Of a stretch of 64,000 bases of DNA, positions 46,706-59,401 are shown piece by piece (the stretch's first letter is position 1; each line of letters starts with the position of its first letter). The position numbers were made by a program, and so were the translations under genes. The notes beneath the pieces were generated by a model. That model saw only the letters and a list, made by a program, of their open reading frames with translations. It was not told the DNA's origin and searched no databases. Source of the DNA: Hanleya hanleyi (lineage: Eukaryota > Mollusca > Polyplacophora > Lepidopleurida > Hanleyidae); assembly GCA_036873755.1 (NCBI GenBank), contig JAVTVY010047980.1, positions 161,927 through 225,926 on the forward strand, written 5' to 3'.

Positions 46706-48724
46706 CATGTTTATAATAGAGCGACTAATTCTGCCTGTTTGACCAAGAGATTGCAGAATGAACCAACCCGATGAAACAGACGACCGGGCGCGTGGTGAAG
46801 AGACCATATGTATTATCACGAGACAAGACGCAGTCGCATTCTTCCAGATTAATACGCTATTCACAGATTCACAGATGCACATCGGTGGTAGCTCGGGGCA
46901 ATGCGAAAAGACTAACTAAAACATAAAGAGTACGGTCGACGACGACCATGGCATTTTCTGGGAGATAATACGGTTATGAAGAAAACCTGTAAAGATTCTC
47001 CACTCAGCATGCAGATGGAGCAATTCCTGGAAGATCACTTCGGATTGTTTTTGACCCGTACAAAATGTGTCAAGGAGCACGACACGTTTGTATTTTCTTG
47101 TGATCCGTCAAAATGTTCCTCTAGAATAGCATTACTGACCGACAAGAAAAAGGTGCTTGACCATTGATACTTTTGTCCACTATTCTATTGAATTGAAGAT
47201 TGGCCGTCGTCGTCGAATATTGGCTGTATAATTTCGTCTGGTTTGTTTGAGACTCGCAGACATAAATTATGGATGGAACATCCGGACAAAGGTTATTGGA
47301 GACGATGATGATGTTCATGAGGGCAGGCAGAACTATCCATCATACCTTAATATACCCTTCTTTATCCCCTTTCCTGTTCGCCATCAATTATGCATCTGTA
47401 CCTATCTGTATACCTATCTGCATTTTTATCAGTACAATATTACTAAATTAATGTTCATGGAATAGGTTCATGCGAACTTGCGAACTGATCACAATAAATT
47501 ACTCCTTCCCAATATCAGCTTGACATTCATAAAACATACCGTTGTGGTCAACGCATGCACACTACCTTCAATATACACCGCCACGTGTTTGTCAGATCTG
47601 ACCTTGTCGAATCAATCTATGATAATCCCAAGTAAAATCCTCCTTGTATGTCTATATACAAATATAATCCTAATCTCATTCTGTCCGATTTGGTAGAAAT
47701 TCTGATTAAAATATATTGGAAAATATATATCTGCAGTAAATCTCTAACCATATACAGATGAATACATAATTATTTCATTATCTCTCCAGACATATACCAT
47801 GTGGATATACAGATAAATAAGTTGGCAGACTTAACCCTTTAAAATTGTGTTCATGACCCGCGAAGCAAAACTTGTTTCCATAAATTTGCTTGACTGATAT
47901 ATGGTAAGAATGTTTACTTCCGCTATATCCGACATCTGATGGGCATCTGATAAACAACTTTTAACGGCTTCTATTGTGCTTCTATTGTGGATAAATCTAC
48001 TCTTTTATTACATGGTTCGCGATGTTCCATTTATTAATTTTCCCAATCATTTCGCCTAATTCGAGAATTTTAGGATGATGGTATGGTCCCACACTGGAGG
48101 ATAAGACGAGGTAAAGGGTTTTGGAAGTGTCCCTTTCTCGCTGTTTCTATAGTCGTGTCAGTGCGATATGCCGATATGAATTCTTTCCTCGTGGCCAAAA
48201 TGTCAATCACCCTTCCAAATTATACGCACCATCATCTTGGTATTCTGTCGTGATGTGTGCTATATAGCCGCCGGACTGCGCAGCGCTGACGGTGTTTTCT
48301 ATGATTGATGACTAATGTTGTTGCCCCTTGTAGTAACCACGTTAATTTAATTGTGCTTATGGTAATGGGACAGGAAAACAATATTACCTCGTTACCGGTC
48401 AAGGTCAGGGAATGGCCCATCCACTATCCACCTTGCTGTGGAAAAAAACGCTTCAAGCAAAGCTGCAGCTCATACGTTTTACGATTTCGGTCGTACACCA
48501 CCCAATTTTTATACGGATTTAACAAAATACAGGTAAAATTCTTCATGTTTTTATCAACTGTTATCAGTGGTATACACAGTAGATCATATTTCCTTTAATT
48601 ATATATGTAAGGGTATACGAGGACAATCTACAATGTTTCAAATTAATCCGATAATGAAGGATTACGACAGCTTATATCTTCAATGGTGTTACCTTCATCA
48701 GTAGCAATCTTTGTAATTTCTCAA

Positions 48725-49047
48725 TTAATTGCACGAACAGACGCAATCAAGGCTTGGCTGAGACATACACGTGAGATACATACATGAAAATACGAATAAG
48801 CTATAATAGGCATGCAAACAACTTAGAATTCTAAGTCTGTCACAATGCTCAGATACAGATGCATTCGATGACAGTTTTTCGATTATTGACGCGAAAATTC
48901 TTTGTGGACGACTGCCGTTTACTACATGGAATTTGAACCTGAACCCTGACTTGCGAGTATTGAAACAATAAACGACTCGAACGACACTCCCTCGTACATG
49001 TCCGAGTCTATTGATGGTCAGCGACACCGAGCTGCATATCCATGCAA
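48725..49047 (-). CDS. Exon-like conserved ORF of unknown function (unit 4)
   Basis: Counterpart of 21335-21627. The AATTACAG acceptor lies just before 49047. It reads VSLTINRLGHVRGSVVRVVY, CFNTRKSGFRFKFHVVNGSR and PQRIFASIIEKLSSNASVSE, with a longer C-terminus than unit 1. No family recognised. Confidence 0.3.
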
Positions 49048-51995
49048 CTGTAATTTCAACTATTTACTTGCTTGCAAGAAATGTGGTCATCGCAAGTGCC
49101 ATCGTGCTCTATACGGTAGCTACCACAGGTCGATATGCGTAATTAAATGAACGAAACATGCATACATAGATGATGGTGCAATGCACGGAGAACTTTAATT
49201 GTTCGTAATCCTGAAGAAAGATATTCAATCAAGGATGAGACAGATATTTTCTTCTGTTGACAAAGTTTATTTCAGTCAATCTGTAGTATATATACATTCA
49301 GCGGATTTATACCATAATTTAGATAATAAAACAAAGTATGATAGTTTTTTCGCAAGGCCAGTTTGAAATGTCCATCACATCGTACAAGACGTTGCCAGTC
49401 TAAAACCCTCCCGTAGAACACCCAGACTTCTCCAGAATCGTCCTTTTCTTCTCGTTCCTGCACACGGCTGGTGATTTGATCGGGAGGAGGAAGTTGGAGA
49501 AGATAATTCTTCTGGCGCCTGTGTGGTTAGGTCTTTGTCTGAATTGGATCACGGTGTTACTTATATATGGGACACATTTTTGCGGTGTATCTTTTGTACT
49601 GGAATGCATGTCTTTGGTTGGTTTGGGTGTTCTTCTGGAAGACAACGTTTTGGTCAGTTTGGTTGTAGATCTGAAATAAAACTGTTTCACGGAAATTGCT
49701 GTTGGTCTGGCAAAGAAAATTTGGTGGGAATAGCTTGCGTTTCGCCACACAACGTTTTGATGGAGCAAAAGAAAGCTGAGTTATGTCGGAGAGTTTTTGC
49801 GATCCCTGTGCGACTCTGACGGGAAATTGGCTTTGACATCTCTTGGTCGATGACGATGTCGTGTAGGTTTTGCACGGCCGTCTACAATTTTTGAAATAAC
49901 TATTGCGGTTTGGAAGAAGTCCATACATGTGCCTGGCCGAAATGTCGCTTTGTTTGTCAGACCTTGGTTAGTGGAAATACTCCTGTCGATGGCTGATATT
50001 GGACGTTGTCTGCAATCTTCCGGGGAACGCATCCTTAACATCTGTTGAGCTATTTGTTTGAACTGATCTGTCGTCACTGCTCCCGAGCTAGCGTATCTAA
50101 TTCCGCGTAAGCCGGTGCTAGGGGCCGTGTGGATACTTCATAGTCTCTACATGAACACCTGTAATAAAAGCGCGGCTGAGATACTCAGGCTACGTCCGAG
50201 AGTCCACCGTATTCTCGGGTCTGAATGTGAGGTGCCGAGGGAAGCGTTCCGGTGGAGTCATATGGTTGCTTTTTAGTCGTCAGACGTCGTTAATCCTTCT
50301 CTTGTATATCACTCCAATCCATCTGATTGATGACAATCGGCTTCAACACTTGAGCGGAAGGAAAGGTCGAGTTTCTGAAGAATGGTGCACTACAAAACAT
50401 TGATTATAACAATTATTCAGCAAAGAATGAATATTGATAAAAGCTGATACAAAATAAACACATACATATATACATACATACAACATTATTCAAAAGGCGC
50501 TCGATTGTCACTGGTTTGTGACGACTGACGGCTGACCATCCTGATGGATTATACCAGCATAGACTGATCAATCCGGGCCACTCTGGGATGAGAAGGTTTT
50601 GGACGATGATATGGTTCTTTTGAAGAACAGGCGTCATGTGGTCAAGTAGCCTACACTTTTTAGAATGACCAAAAAATAATAATCGCTTTTGACCCAACAT
50701 TTTTGGATATAGTCCAAGAAGCAATCAATAATTTGGGGTTAAAATTTTTACCCAACAGTCTTAGATCGCAATTTATTTTTACCAAATAAACTTGGGACGG
50801 AATGAGTCTTTACACATTAAAAGAAATGAATGAGTAGGAATGAGTACTGGTAACCCAAACATTTTGACCAGATATCCTTGGCTCGAATAGCCCTCGACTC
50901 AAACTTGTTGGGTCACAGCGCCTTAAATTTGGCAGTGTCCATGTGTTGAAAGGATTTCGATATCGGTGTAGAGGCTATAAGAATGTCTGGTGGATAAAAG
51001 TGTCCGGCTCCTATATTAAAGCCCAGCGAGAACATTTTTCTCCACATTTGCAACTAAGGATGGACATTTGTCCCAAAGAAAAGTATATGAGAAGGAACAC
51101 TAATTAAACGCAACATTAAAAGGGTGCTGAAAAACGATGCCGACGTATACTGACAAGAAGTCATTGACAAATACACTGGCTGCATATTTCCGAGAAAATC
51201 ACAAAAACCAAGGTGATCCCTGCATGTGATGATTTGTATCCCAGCCACGATTTTGTTGTAGCTGTTCATGTGGACAGATTGAATGAGATGTCCATACGGC
51301 CCCTAGCACTGGCTTGAGCAGTGAAATTATGTCCTTACAGGGTGCCGGCAAACTTCTATTCTATTTTCTATTCTTTGCTTATGATGCCGGCAGTCATAAC
51401 TTGGTTCGTCAAATCCGTATAATTCAACCGTTTTCTATTTTCCAAACGAATATCCAGATCATATTGTGTCTCAGTCACGCTTCGATTGTGTCCGATATGG
51501 ACAATATGAAGTTTGTGCAGGATGATGAAAAATAAATGTATCTTGTGTTTATTTCTTGGGTACAAATTTGACGAGTAATGTCGTAAAACTGGCCCAAGAC
51601 CATTTGTCACCGAGGGGTTAAAACACGTTGGGATCTTTCAGCAGAGTTTTGCCCATTACGATGATATTGGTCAACATGTCGCATGGCGATATTAGGGGTG
51701 ATCATGTCGACCCTTAACCGGGTATCTGCGATGGTCAGAGCTGCCACAAATCACAGCATCTTATGAAGTATATCTTTGTGATACAGAAAATATAACCATG
51801 ATGACGAATAAATGTTTGTAGTATTATATACCAGTAGGCGCTATATTGGGCCTGCAGACCGACATTATAATACATCTTCATTGTCATTACTCTGATCCAA
51901 TCTTCCTGTCTGGCTAGATGGTCCCCAAGTCAGACAGTTGTGTATGGTTTCGGTAAACATTTTAAGCCATACTATATATTGTATGCACTATAAAT

Positions 51996-54640
51996 ATTTA
52001 GCATCATGCATTTACGCTATCCGTACATTGAGGCCATGCAGTATTTTCTGGACACCATGAGAAATAGCCCTTCATTTGAGTCTTTCATTGAACTCGGCTT
52101 CCCTTTCAATTGATCGAGGCGTTTATAAAATCATACAACTCGTCCACCGGAGGTCTGTACCGGATCTCTATACTTTCCCATTTCCCCGTATGAATATTTA
52201 TGTTCCAGTAAACGGAGGCCCTTGAGAAAGATTCTTCATATTGTCATTTGAGGTATTTTATATGATTCCCCTGTAGCTTTTATATCATTGACATATTTAT
52301 GCTTCCTCAAAGCTCCTCAAACCCTGTGTTTTCCATCTGCAGGGAGTCTGTACAGGACAGCAAATTAGTGCTTTTAGTTGTAATTAATTACTCGATGGCC
52401 TTCCATTCATTCTAATTACCATTCCACCCACACTGGTAATATTTCGGATCACATTTCAAGAAGAAACAAAAGATGAATGTCCATTGATTTGATGCCAAAG
52501 AATGACTGCAACTACAGAAGTATGATAGATTGTATCATCGTGTACACAAGAAAACCAAACTTTCGATGAGGCGCGTTAATTGTATATGGCCGATATTTAC
52601 CACTGATAATCAAGTTTAGTTTTGATAATGACCATTCTCATGTCAAATGATTTCCTGTAGTTTCACTTTTGTTATCATGTATGTCCGTCAGATTACATAA
52701 TATTAATGGTATTGCATCCGTAATTCTACAGTTTATGTGACCTGTCAGTTTTAAATTTTACATTCATCGCTATTAGGAAAGACTATACTAAAACCATGTT
52801 CCATTTCAGCATCTTCCGTATACATTCAATCAACACAATAATGAATCACCATTATTGTCATTAATGTTCAATTTGTGTTTACAGTTGAAACGAAGCAGGT
52901 CGTAGCCCCATTTGTCATCATAGGGGCAAATGTCATCTTCCGGAAAGCTGGTTTTTCTCATCGGGTGGTATTTTATTGCTCGGAAATAATTGTCCACTGT
53001 AGTATATAATTCATCGAACCAGTCTTTAAAATTGTCCCTATTTCATTATTCAGGATATGTGCGTTCATTCGATAGAATTAATGCATTCACCACCCCGCTT
53101 GTCCTTGTGTGTCTCTAGCATTTTGTCTCGATACGGTGTTGATATATTGCACCCCGAGGAAACACAAGCGGAAGTTCCACACACACGACTTCGCAAGCTA
53201 CTGTATGTAGGCAAAGAGGTCTCGCTCGTATTTTTCCAGATAACACAGGATAAAGCTTCCCAAATGAACGGCTTTTATACGACCCGTCATCCGCAAATTG
53301 GTACATGAATGGATGTTATTTGCTACTTGAAATTGAGGCAACAGAATATATCCTGTACTTATATATCTTGTGCATTATAATTTGACAATTGCTATATATT
53401 TTGACTTTAAACGTGCACCATGAAACACTATTGCGTTAATAAGAAGCGACTTATAGTTGTACAAACACGCCTGGATGAGACATGATAGTCGACTCATAGC
53501 AGCTGCCGATGAGCTGTTCCATGATAATTTGTTATAAAAGAGCGACTAATTCTGCCTGTTTGGCCAAGAGATTGCAGAATGAACCAAACCGATGGAACAG
53601 ACGACCGGGCGCGTGGCGAAGAGACCATATGTATTATCACGAGACAAGACGCATGCAGTCGCGATCTTCCAGATTAATAGGCTATTCACAGATTCATGCA
53701 CATATAGGTGATAGCTCGGGGCAATGCGAAAAGACTAAACTAAAACATAAAAGAGTTCGGTCGACGACGCCCATGGCATCTTCTGGGAGATAATACGGTT
53801 ATAAAGAAAACCTGTAAAGATTCCCCACTCAGCAGATGGAGCAATTCCTGGAAGATCACTTCGGAGTGTTTTTGACCCGTACAAAATGTGACAAATTCGT
53901 CAAGGAGCACGACACGTTTGTATTTTATTGTGATCCGTCAAAATGTCCCTCTAGAATAGCATTACTGACCGACAAGAAAAAGGTGCTTGACCATTGATAC
54001 TTTTTGTCCACTTTTCTATTGAATTGAAGATTGGGCAAGATCGGCCGTCGTCGTCGAATATTGGCTGTATAATTTCGTCTGGTTTGTTCGAGACTCGCAG
54101 ACATAAATTATAGGTGGAACATCCGGACAAAGGCTATTGGAGAGGATGATGATGTTCATGACGACAGGTAGAATTATCCATCGTACCTCAATATACCCCT
54201 CTTTATCCCCTTTCCTGTTCGCCATCAATTATGCATCTGTACCTATCTGTATACCTATCTGCATTTTATCAGTACAATATTACCAAATTAATGTTCATGG
54301 AATAGGTTCATGCGAATTTGCGAACTGATCACAATAAATTACTCCTTTCCAATACCAGCTAGACATCCAGAAAACATGCCGTCGTGGTCAACGCATGCAC
54401 GCTATCCTTCAATATACACCGCGACGTGTTTGTCAGATCTGACCTTGTCGAATCAATCTATGATAATCCAAAGTCAAATCCTCCTTGTATGTCTATATAT
54501 ACAAATATAATCCTAATCTCATTCTGTCCAATTGGGAGAAATTTTGATTAAAATCTATCGGAAAATATATATCCACAATAATTAATTCTGTAATATATTT
54601 CTTACATGAAGGAATGGGTATATCATCTATCACACTCGGT
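51996..54640 (+). repeat. Tandem array unit 5 (partial)
   Basis: It repeats the unit order from ATTTAGCATCATG up to the GATTAAAATCTATCGGAAA segment (54545) and then stops before the minisatellite at 54678. It lacks the foldback and the unit 4-specific block, so it serves as the empty reference for unit 4. Confidence 0.85.
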
Positions 54641-54677
54641 CGGTAACAGAACCAAAAGCTCTCCTTGTGGACATGAT

Positions 54678-54762
54678 TTGTATGTATACACGTACTTTGT
54701 ATGTATACACGTACTTTGTATGTATACACGTACTTTGTATGTATACACGTACTTTGTATGTA
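54678..54762. repeat. 19-bp minisatellite at the array end
   Basis: TTTGTATGTATACACGTAC is repeated four times plus a partial copy. GTATAC and TACACGTA give each copy internal symmetry. It marks the right edge of the tandem array. Confidence 0.9.
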
Positions 54763-55420
54763 TCTAACTCTTCATATTGAATCCGGTATATCCCATCAAT
54801 CCACTTTTTATAAACCTTCAGTAAAACAGATGGTCACATCGGTTGCGCAATTCATAACAGCGTCTCAGATATATCACTATTTATGCACCTGATCAATATC
54901 AGGTAATATTCGATTTTCAATAACTAGAAAAGCAGGTACACTCCATCTGACCTATATACATGTATTATATCATAGCAAATATGTGGAGAATTATTCAGAC
55001 ATCCACTCTTTTCCTGTTTATAACCACCTCATATGTGATAGTGGACTGGCTAGTAAGAATATGTTGTTGTTATTGTTGTTGTTTTTTTCGTGTTTTTTTT
55101 TTTTTTAACTTTAAGCCCTGGACGTACCACTGGGAATTTATTTCACATCAATGACCACGTATTTTACAACAGAAAATTTGCCTCTACAGGTCCACGTGGT
55201 CATGGAGTGAACAGGGCGTCATCAGCTGCTATTCCACAAACAGAATTATTTCTCTTTGATTCTATGTGAAGACGTTATGTTCAAGAAAACTGCATGAAAA
55301 ACCAAAGATATTTGCAGAAAATCCATTCTATTTGGTCACTAACGAAAATATCTGCATATGGTTATAATTGTATTTATTAATCAACTATCGATGATATTCC
55401 AATACAAGAAAATTGGCCTG
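54763..55420. other. Unannotated interval after the array
   Basis: An AT-rich stretch with a T-run near 55083-55107. No gene or repeat boundary was found. Confidence 0.4.
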
Positions 55421-55429
55421 TTTGATATG

Positions 55430-55735
55430 ACCCCAAACCGGGCCAATATGAGGAAGGCGGGCCAATACGGAAAAGCGGGTCCAATACGGGAAAACAGGGC
55501 CAGTTATGGCCCGGGCCAATATGACTTTCAACATGGCGACGCTGAGGATGAACGATCCTCGATTCGCGATCTTCTCCGAATGATGGCACTGATTTCTCTG
55601 ACTTTGAACGGATATTCAATGGCTTCTGTGATAATATTTGATAGAGCTATACGTGCCGATGCACAAACCTTGAAATCAAGTGAGGTGAGTCATGCTGAAA
55701 CAGACTACGACGCGAGCGCGACATCGACGTGCTAA
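55430..55735 (+). pseudogene. Relic of a second hairpin-associated element (start region)
   Basis: Four to five copies of GGGCCAATA (55439-55530), with spacers of about 15-20 bp, lie just upstream of AACATGGCGACGC at 55533. Three frames overlap after it. They give MATLRMNDPRFAIFSE, then in another frame SPNDGTDFSDFERIFNGFCD, and in the third RADAQTLKSSEVSHAETDYD. The arrangement, repeats then AACATGGC then an acidic DFSDFE-like stretch, resembles the start of transposon proteins, but no catalytic part remains. The link to 9613-9899 rests on layout and the shared hairpin core, not on protein identity. Confidence 0.3.
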
Positions 55736-56333
55736 GCACAAGCAGACGAAAAAACAGTGACCCAACATTTACGTCAGTGCACTGATGAACGAAGCGATGA
55801 CTACAGTGATAATTTAAGACAGAAGATGTCAGATTTGCAGCTAGAAGAGTTATTCACATATGGATAGAATCGATAGAAATTATGCGGACGAAACACCTGT
55901 AAAATGATGTTGAAAACTAGGGTCTCCATAGCATGATACGTCTTCGATCCTCAAATCGGGACTGAATTTGGATCAAATTTGCACCAGATTATAAGGTTGT
56001 ATTTTACTGCACTGTTCTTATCAAATAAAATTAGTATTTCATCTGCATGCTTGTATCTTTTTAACTCCGTTTCATACGTTGAAGACCCCCGCCCAGGTTG
56101 AAGCTAGATGATCGATCTATTCACCGTCCCGATTATCGCCGTCGTTTCCGATAGCGTTTCTGTACTTTCCGACGATAATGGCACTTCAAAAAGCACATAA
56201 TAATAATCGTAGGAAATAGGAAGAAATACGTATTCCGATTTGGGGGGAGTCGCTGTACTAAAATATTCCTTGAATGATGCATGTATTATATAATCGATGA
56301 AAAAAATTTGTAGGTGAGTTAATTAATAAAAAT
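55736..56333. other. Interval between relic B and hairpin B
   Basis: No supported gene. AATAAAATTAG near 56027 could be a poly-A signal. CGTTTCATACG and TCCGATAGCG words occur without a clear repeat structure. Confidence 0.35.
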
Positions 56334-56472
56334 GTTATTAACCAAGTGTTTTCATATTGGCCTGGTTACAGGTCCTCGGTCAGCTGTATTGGCCCTCGGC
56401 CTGCGGCCTCGGGCCAATACGCCAGGCCTCGGACCTATAACAAGGCCAATATGAAAACACTTGGTTAATAAC
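56334..56472. repeat. 139-bp hairpin B with a CTCGGCCTGCGGCCTCGG core
   Basis: The arms run from GTTATTAACCAAGTGTTTTC to its complement at 56453-56472. They continue inward through ATATTGGCCT, then GGTCC and GTATTGGCCC, to the centre CCTCGGCCTGCGGCCTCGGG (56394-56413). The outer arms are near-perfect and the inner part has a few mismatches. The core differs from that of hairpin A only at the central base. Confidence 0.85.
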
Positions 56473-56985
56473 ATAATAATATATTTATATTCATAACATA
56501 GAAAAAAACAATTCGAACAACGGTTAGACACTGATTGTCGGATCCGAGGATTATATCATAGTTATCGATACAGAAGTATTAGGAAGCCCATCGTTCCTGG
56601 ATACACACGTTTCCTTCACTTAGCTACACAGATAGAACTAACTGCGATAGTGATGTGTATTAGCCGTATATAGAGTATACAATGTATGAAGCCCTGAGGC
56701 CCTTGATATCCTCGGGAGGGCCGCGGCCGCAAATGGTTGTAGGCCTAAGTGATTGAACATTAGGCCAAGAGTGGACCTTGGTAAGATGGTAGCCTGCTCA
56801 AATACTGAATATATGAATATAGTACGTACCCCACGTAAATACTTTGTAGGGAAACCTTGGATCCCCGAGCATCTATGCTCGAGGTGGTTTTGACCGAAAG
56901 TGAAGTTGAGGAGCAATAGAGAAAAATGGCATTTTCGGGGGGTGCATGGGGTGTTTGAGGACCATCCTGGGTCCATATATGACGT
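56473..56985. other. Unannotated interval
   Basis: It contains GC-rich GGAGGGCCGCGGCCGCAAAT at 56715 and the minus frame 56976-56638, without a recognised motif. No repeat partner was seen. Confidence 0.35.
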
Positions 56986-57173
56986 GCAGTGTCACGGTCG
57001 TTGATCCTGAAATGGGTTCTTCAATATATACATCTTCAGTCCACACTATAGGGGAGAATTGCTGCAGGTTCGTTGAATGGTGATGAGATTGATGAACCTT
57101 GGGGACATCAAATCGAACATCAGTCCTAGTATACACACAGTATAAACAGTATTATCGCTTTATCAACTATAAT

Positions 57174-58702
57174 CAGGCACGGCGGAACAGGGGGGGCCGG
57201 GGGGGCCATGGCCCCCCCAATATTTTCAGCAAAAAAAAAAAAAAAAAAAAAGAAACAAGAAAAAAGGAAACAAGAGAAAACAGGCAGAAACAGATAAAAA
57301 AAACGATAAAGCGAAAAACCTATATCTGTATTGAATGCCTGAGGGGCACCCTTGTTCATTCCATAATCCGAATTAAGTCATGGTTCGTCTGTCAAATTCA
57401 ATCCATGACGGATAGCTTACACTACAACGAGTATCAGCCACTTCAACAGGAAATATTTGTGAGCTTATGATCTCTCCGAACATGCCCATATTTGAACGAA
57501 TTAAGTGCCAATCAATGTCTCCATCTTGTTGCTTTGAAGTCAGATGTTTATAGGCTATCCGAGATTTTTTTTTATATTTAAGACACGCCCTCATGTTGTT
57601 TCCTCTCGGACTTCAAAGAGTTTGTCCTTCAGCTTCTTCTCTACTTAGGGAGCTTCTTGAAATAAGAACATGAGTTCCTTGATAGGAATGGCATATGCTG
57701 GTTGGCCAAATCGGATACACCATGACCAGTGTGGTGTTCTGATCTGGATGGATTAGAGTTCCAATTGGAATGGCCATTCCCCTCTTGTTATGGTATAGCC
57801 ATCCTTTGTCTCCCTAGGTCCAAAAAGTATGCCATGGAGTTTCCAGGAGTTCCAACTCAAATACGGATTTGATATTTTTGGAACATCATGATGTCTTTGC
57901 GGCATCATTGAAAACTGTTGACCGCTTCTCTCTTGCAGGAAACAAGCCTATGTTTATGTATACAATGATTTTTTTTTGAATTTGGTGCTAATACTGTTAT
58001 ATGGAATATGGAATAGGTCTTTGGATTATGGACGCGGATATTCTCTAATGGACGACGGCTGGATAATGAATGACGGACTAGACGCTTGTAATCTCAGTTC
58101 CTAGCATGCCCCAATTTCAAGAAGCTTCCTTAAACTGAGCTTCAATCTGATTAAACGGAGATTTCACGCAGGTAGCGTATTGCCCCAAAACACCCTCCAT
58201 TCATTGGTTGATACTTTAAACGGACAGTTCCAGTAATAACTGTACAGCCCTAATCGGCCTACAAGGCCTGGTATGGAGATAGGAGTACCGGTATACAGAA
58301 CTTTATCATGGAGGATGGCTCATTCACACTCATAAGTTGACCTGTGTTCGACTCGCCAACAAGCATGACAAGCAGAAAGTATCTGTGTTGTTGACATGAT
58401 TAAAGCTTGATGAATCTTTTGATTGAAATGATATATATTTAACATTTAATTTATTTCTACTTCCGAACATTCTCATTTTCTTGACGGGAATATTTAAAAA
58501 AATGAGAAACAACAAAACAGGCAAAATATACAAAGATTACACATATGAAGATTTCTTGTTTTATTACTCGGAAATACGCTAGAACGCGTCTCCGGCCGTC
58601 TAAGACCCCTGGAGCTTCCGGGGCCTGGGCGGCCCCTGGACCCTCGCCTATTTGTGCTGTGATAGTGGCCCCCCCAATCACCAATTGCTTCCGCCGTGCC
58701 TG
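57174..58702. mobile_element. 1.53-kb element with CAGGCACGGCGGAA inverted ends
   Basis: CAGGCACGGCGGAACAGGGG at the left and the complement CAGGCACGGCGGAAGCAATT at the right pair over 14 bp and then share G-rich sequence (GGGGGGGCC). ATAAT flanks both sides (57169-57173, 58703-58707). The flanks join as a normal array segment, confirming the boundaries. The inside has poly-A, C-runs, a 249-bp repeat copy (57861-58092) and no transposase. The ends recall hAT-like elements, but the 5-bp duplication is shorter than the usual 8, so I leave the superfamily open. Confidence 0.75.
57861..58092 (+). repeat. 249-bp dispersed repeat, copy 4 (5' truncated)
   Basis: It starts at ATACGGATTTGATATTTTTG and ends at GACGCTTGTAAT. 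It lacks the first ~18 bp found in the other copies and lies within the 1.53-kb element. Confidence 0.8.
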
Positions 58703-59168
58703 ATAATGATGAAGGAGTTTGTATCGGTGTGTAACCAGTGGGCAATTTTATTGCGCCGGAACCTGCAGGAACGCAAACTATGATATATTACGTCAATCTT
58801 TAGATTTGTATAGGATAGCCCATGATCGGATCATGGAGCTTCATGATCGGATTGTTTCACGGTGATGGTGCATTGAAATTCGAATATATATACACAAAAT
58901 AACCGATACGTACATGTGCATATACACGTTCATAACTAAATTAGCAGTATAGTCGAATCAAGCAGTCTATGGATACTGGGGGAGAGTGCATGGTAATGGA
59001 TTGATGGTTTACACAGGAATTCAATATTTAAAGGTGTTTATGAACAGTCACATAGAACATCATGCATAGTTCGATCCAAGCAGTGGAGAACTGTTGATAG
59101 TAGATTGTTGTATTATCACTCACAGATATCCATTATTCTCCATTCTGTTACAGATATTGAGCAAATAT

Positions 59169-59401
59169 CTATTCCTTACGGTGGCCCGTTAGGGCCATTG
59201 TCGTTTTCTTTTGATTTCCTATGTTTTTCTTCTATTTCTGAAGAAACCAACTGAATTTTCTAGATTTTCTTTGTATTTTCAAAGAAATCAACTGAATTTT
59301 CAGCGAATTCATAGCAATATTCTGCGAATTTTCCGTGTTCAACGACGTAAAAGCAGAGACAAAGACGAAGAAAAACCTATGAAATTCTTGAAAAACACCA
59401 A
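59169..59401. mobile_element. Outer end of the satellite-armed structure
   Basis: The array-derived flank stops at TATTGAG and new sequence begins with CTTACGGTGGCCCGTTAGGG then CCATTG. It is followed by a TTTTC/GAATTTTC-rich stretch with repeated CAACTGAATTTTC (59249 and 59290). The partner end would lie right of 64000, so the terminal repeat cannot be confirmed. Confidence 0.4.

Larger units (their letters stand above)
39465..51995 (+). repeat. Tandem array unit 4 (12.5 kb)
   Basis: It begins with ATTTAGCATCATGGATTTAC. Its extra length comes from the 4.7-kb foldback (40593-45311) and a ~970-bp insertion (about 45740-46705). It lacks the internal duplicate block of unit 1, and at about 48565 it skips the stretch equal to 34530-35760. 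It matches units 3 and 5 best. Confidence 0.85.
56986..59168 (-). repeat. Inverted fragment of the array unit, split by an insertion
   Basis: 56986-57173 and 58703-59168 together read, in reverse, as the unit segment around 18200-19700 and 33100-33660. Matching words are CTTCAGTCCACACTATAGGG, GATTGATGAACC.TGGGG, ATCAACTA.T.GA.GAAGGAG, GATCATGGAGCTTCATGATC and GTTGTATTATCACTCACAGATATCC. The insert 57174-58702 interrupts it and the structure starting near 59170 cuts it off. Confidence 0.75.

Noticed and set aside
58457..58745. Proline/glycine-rich frames near the right end of the 1.53-kb element
   Set aside because: The homologous stretch at 76-170 does not keep the frame.
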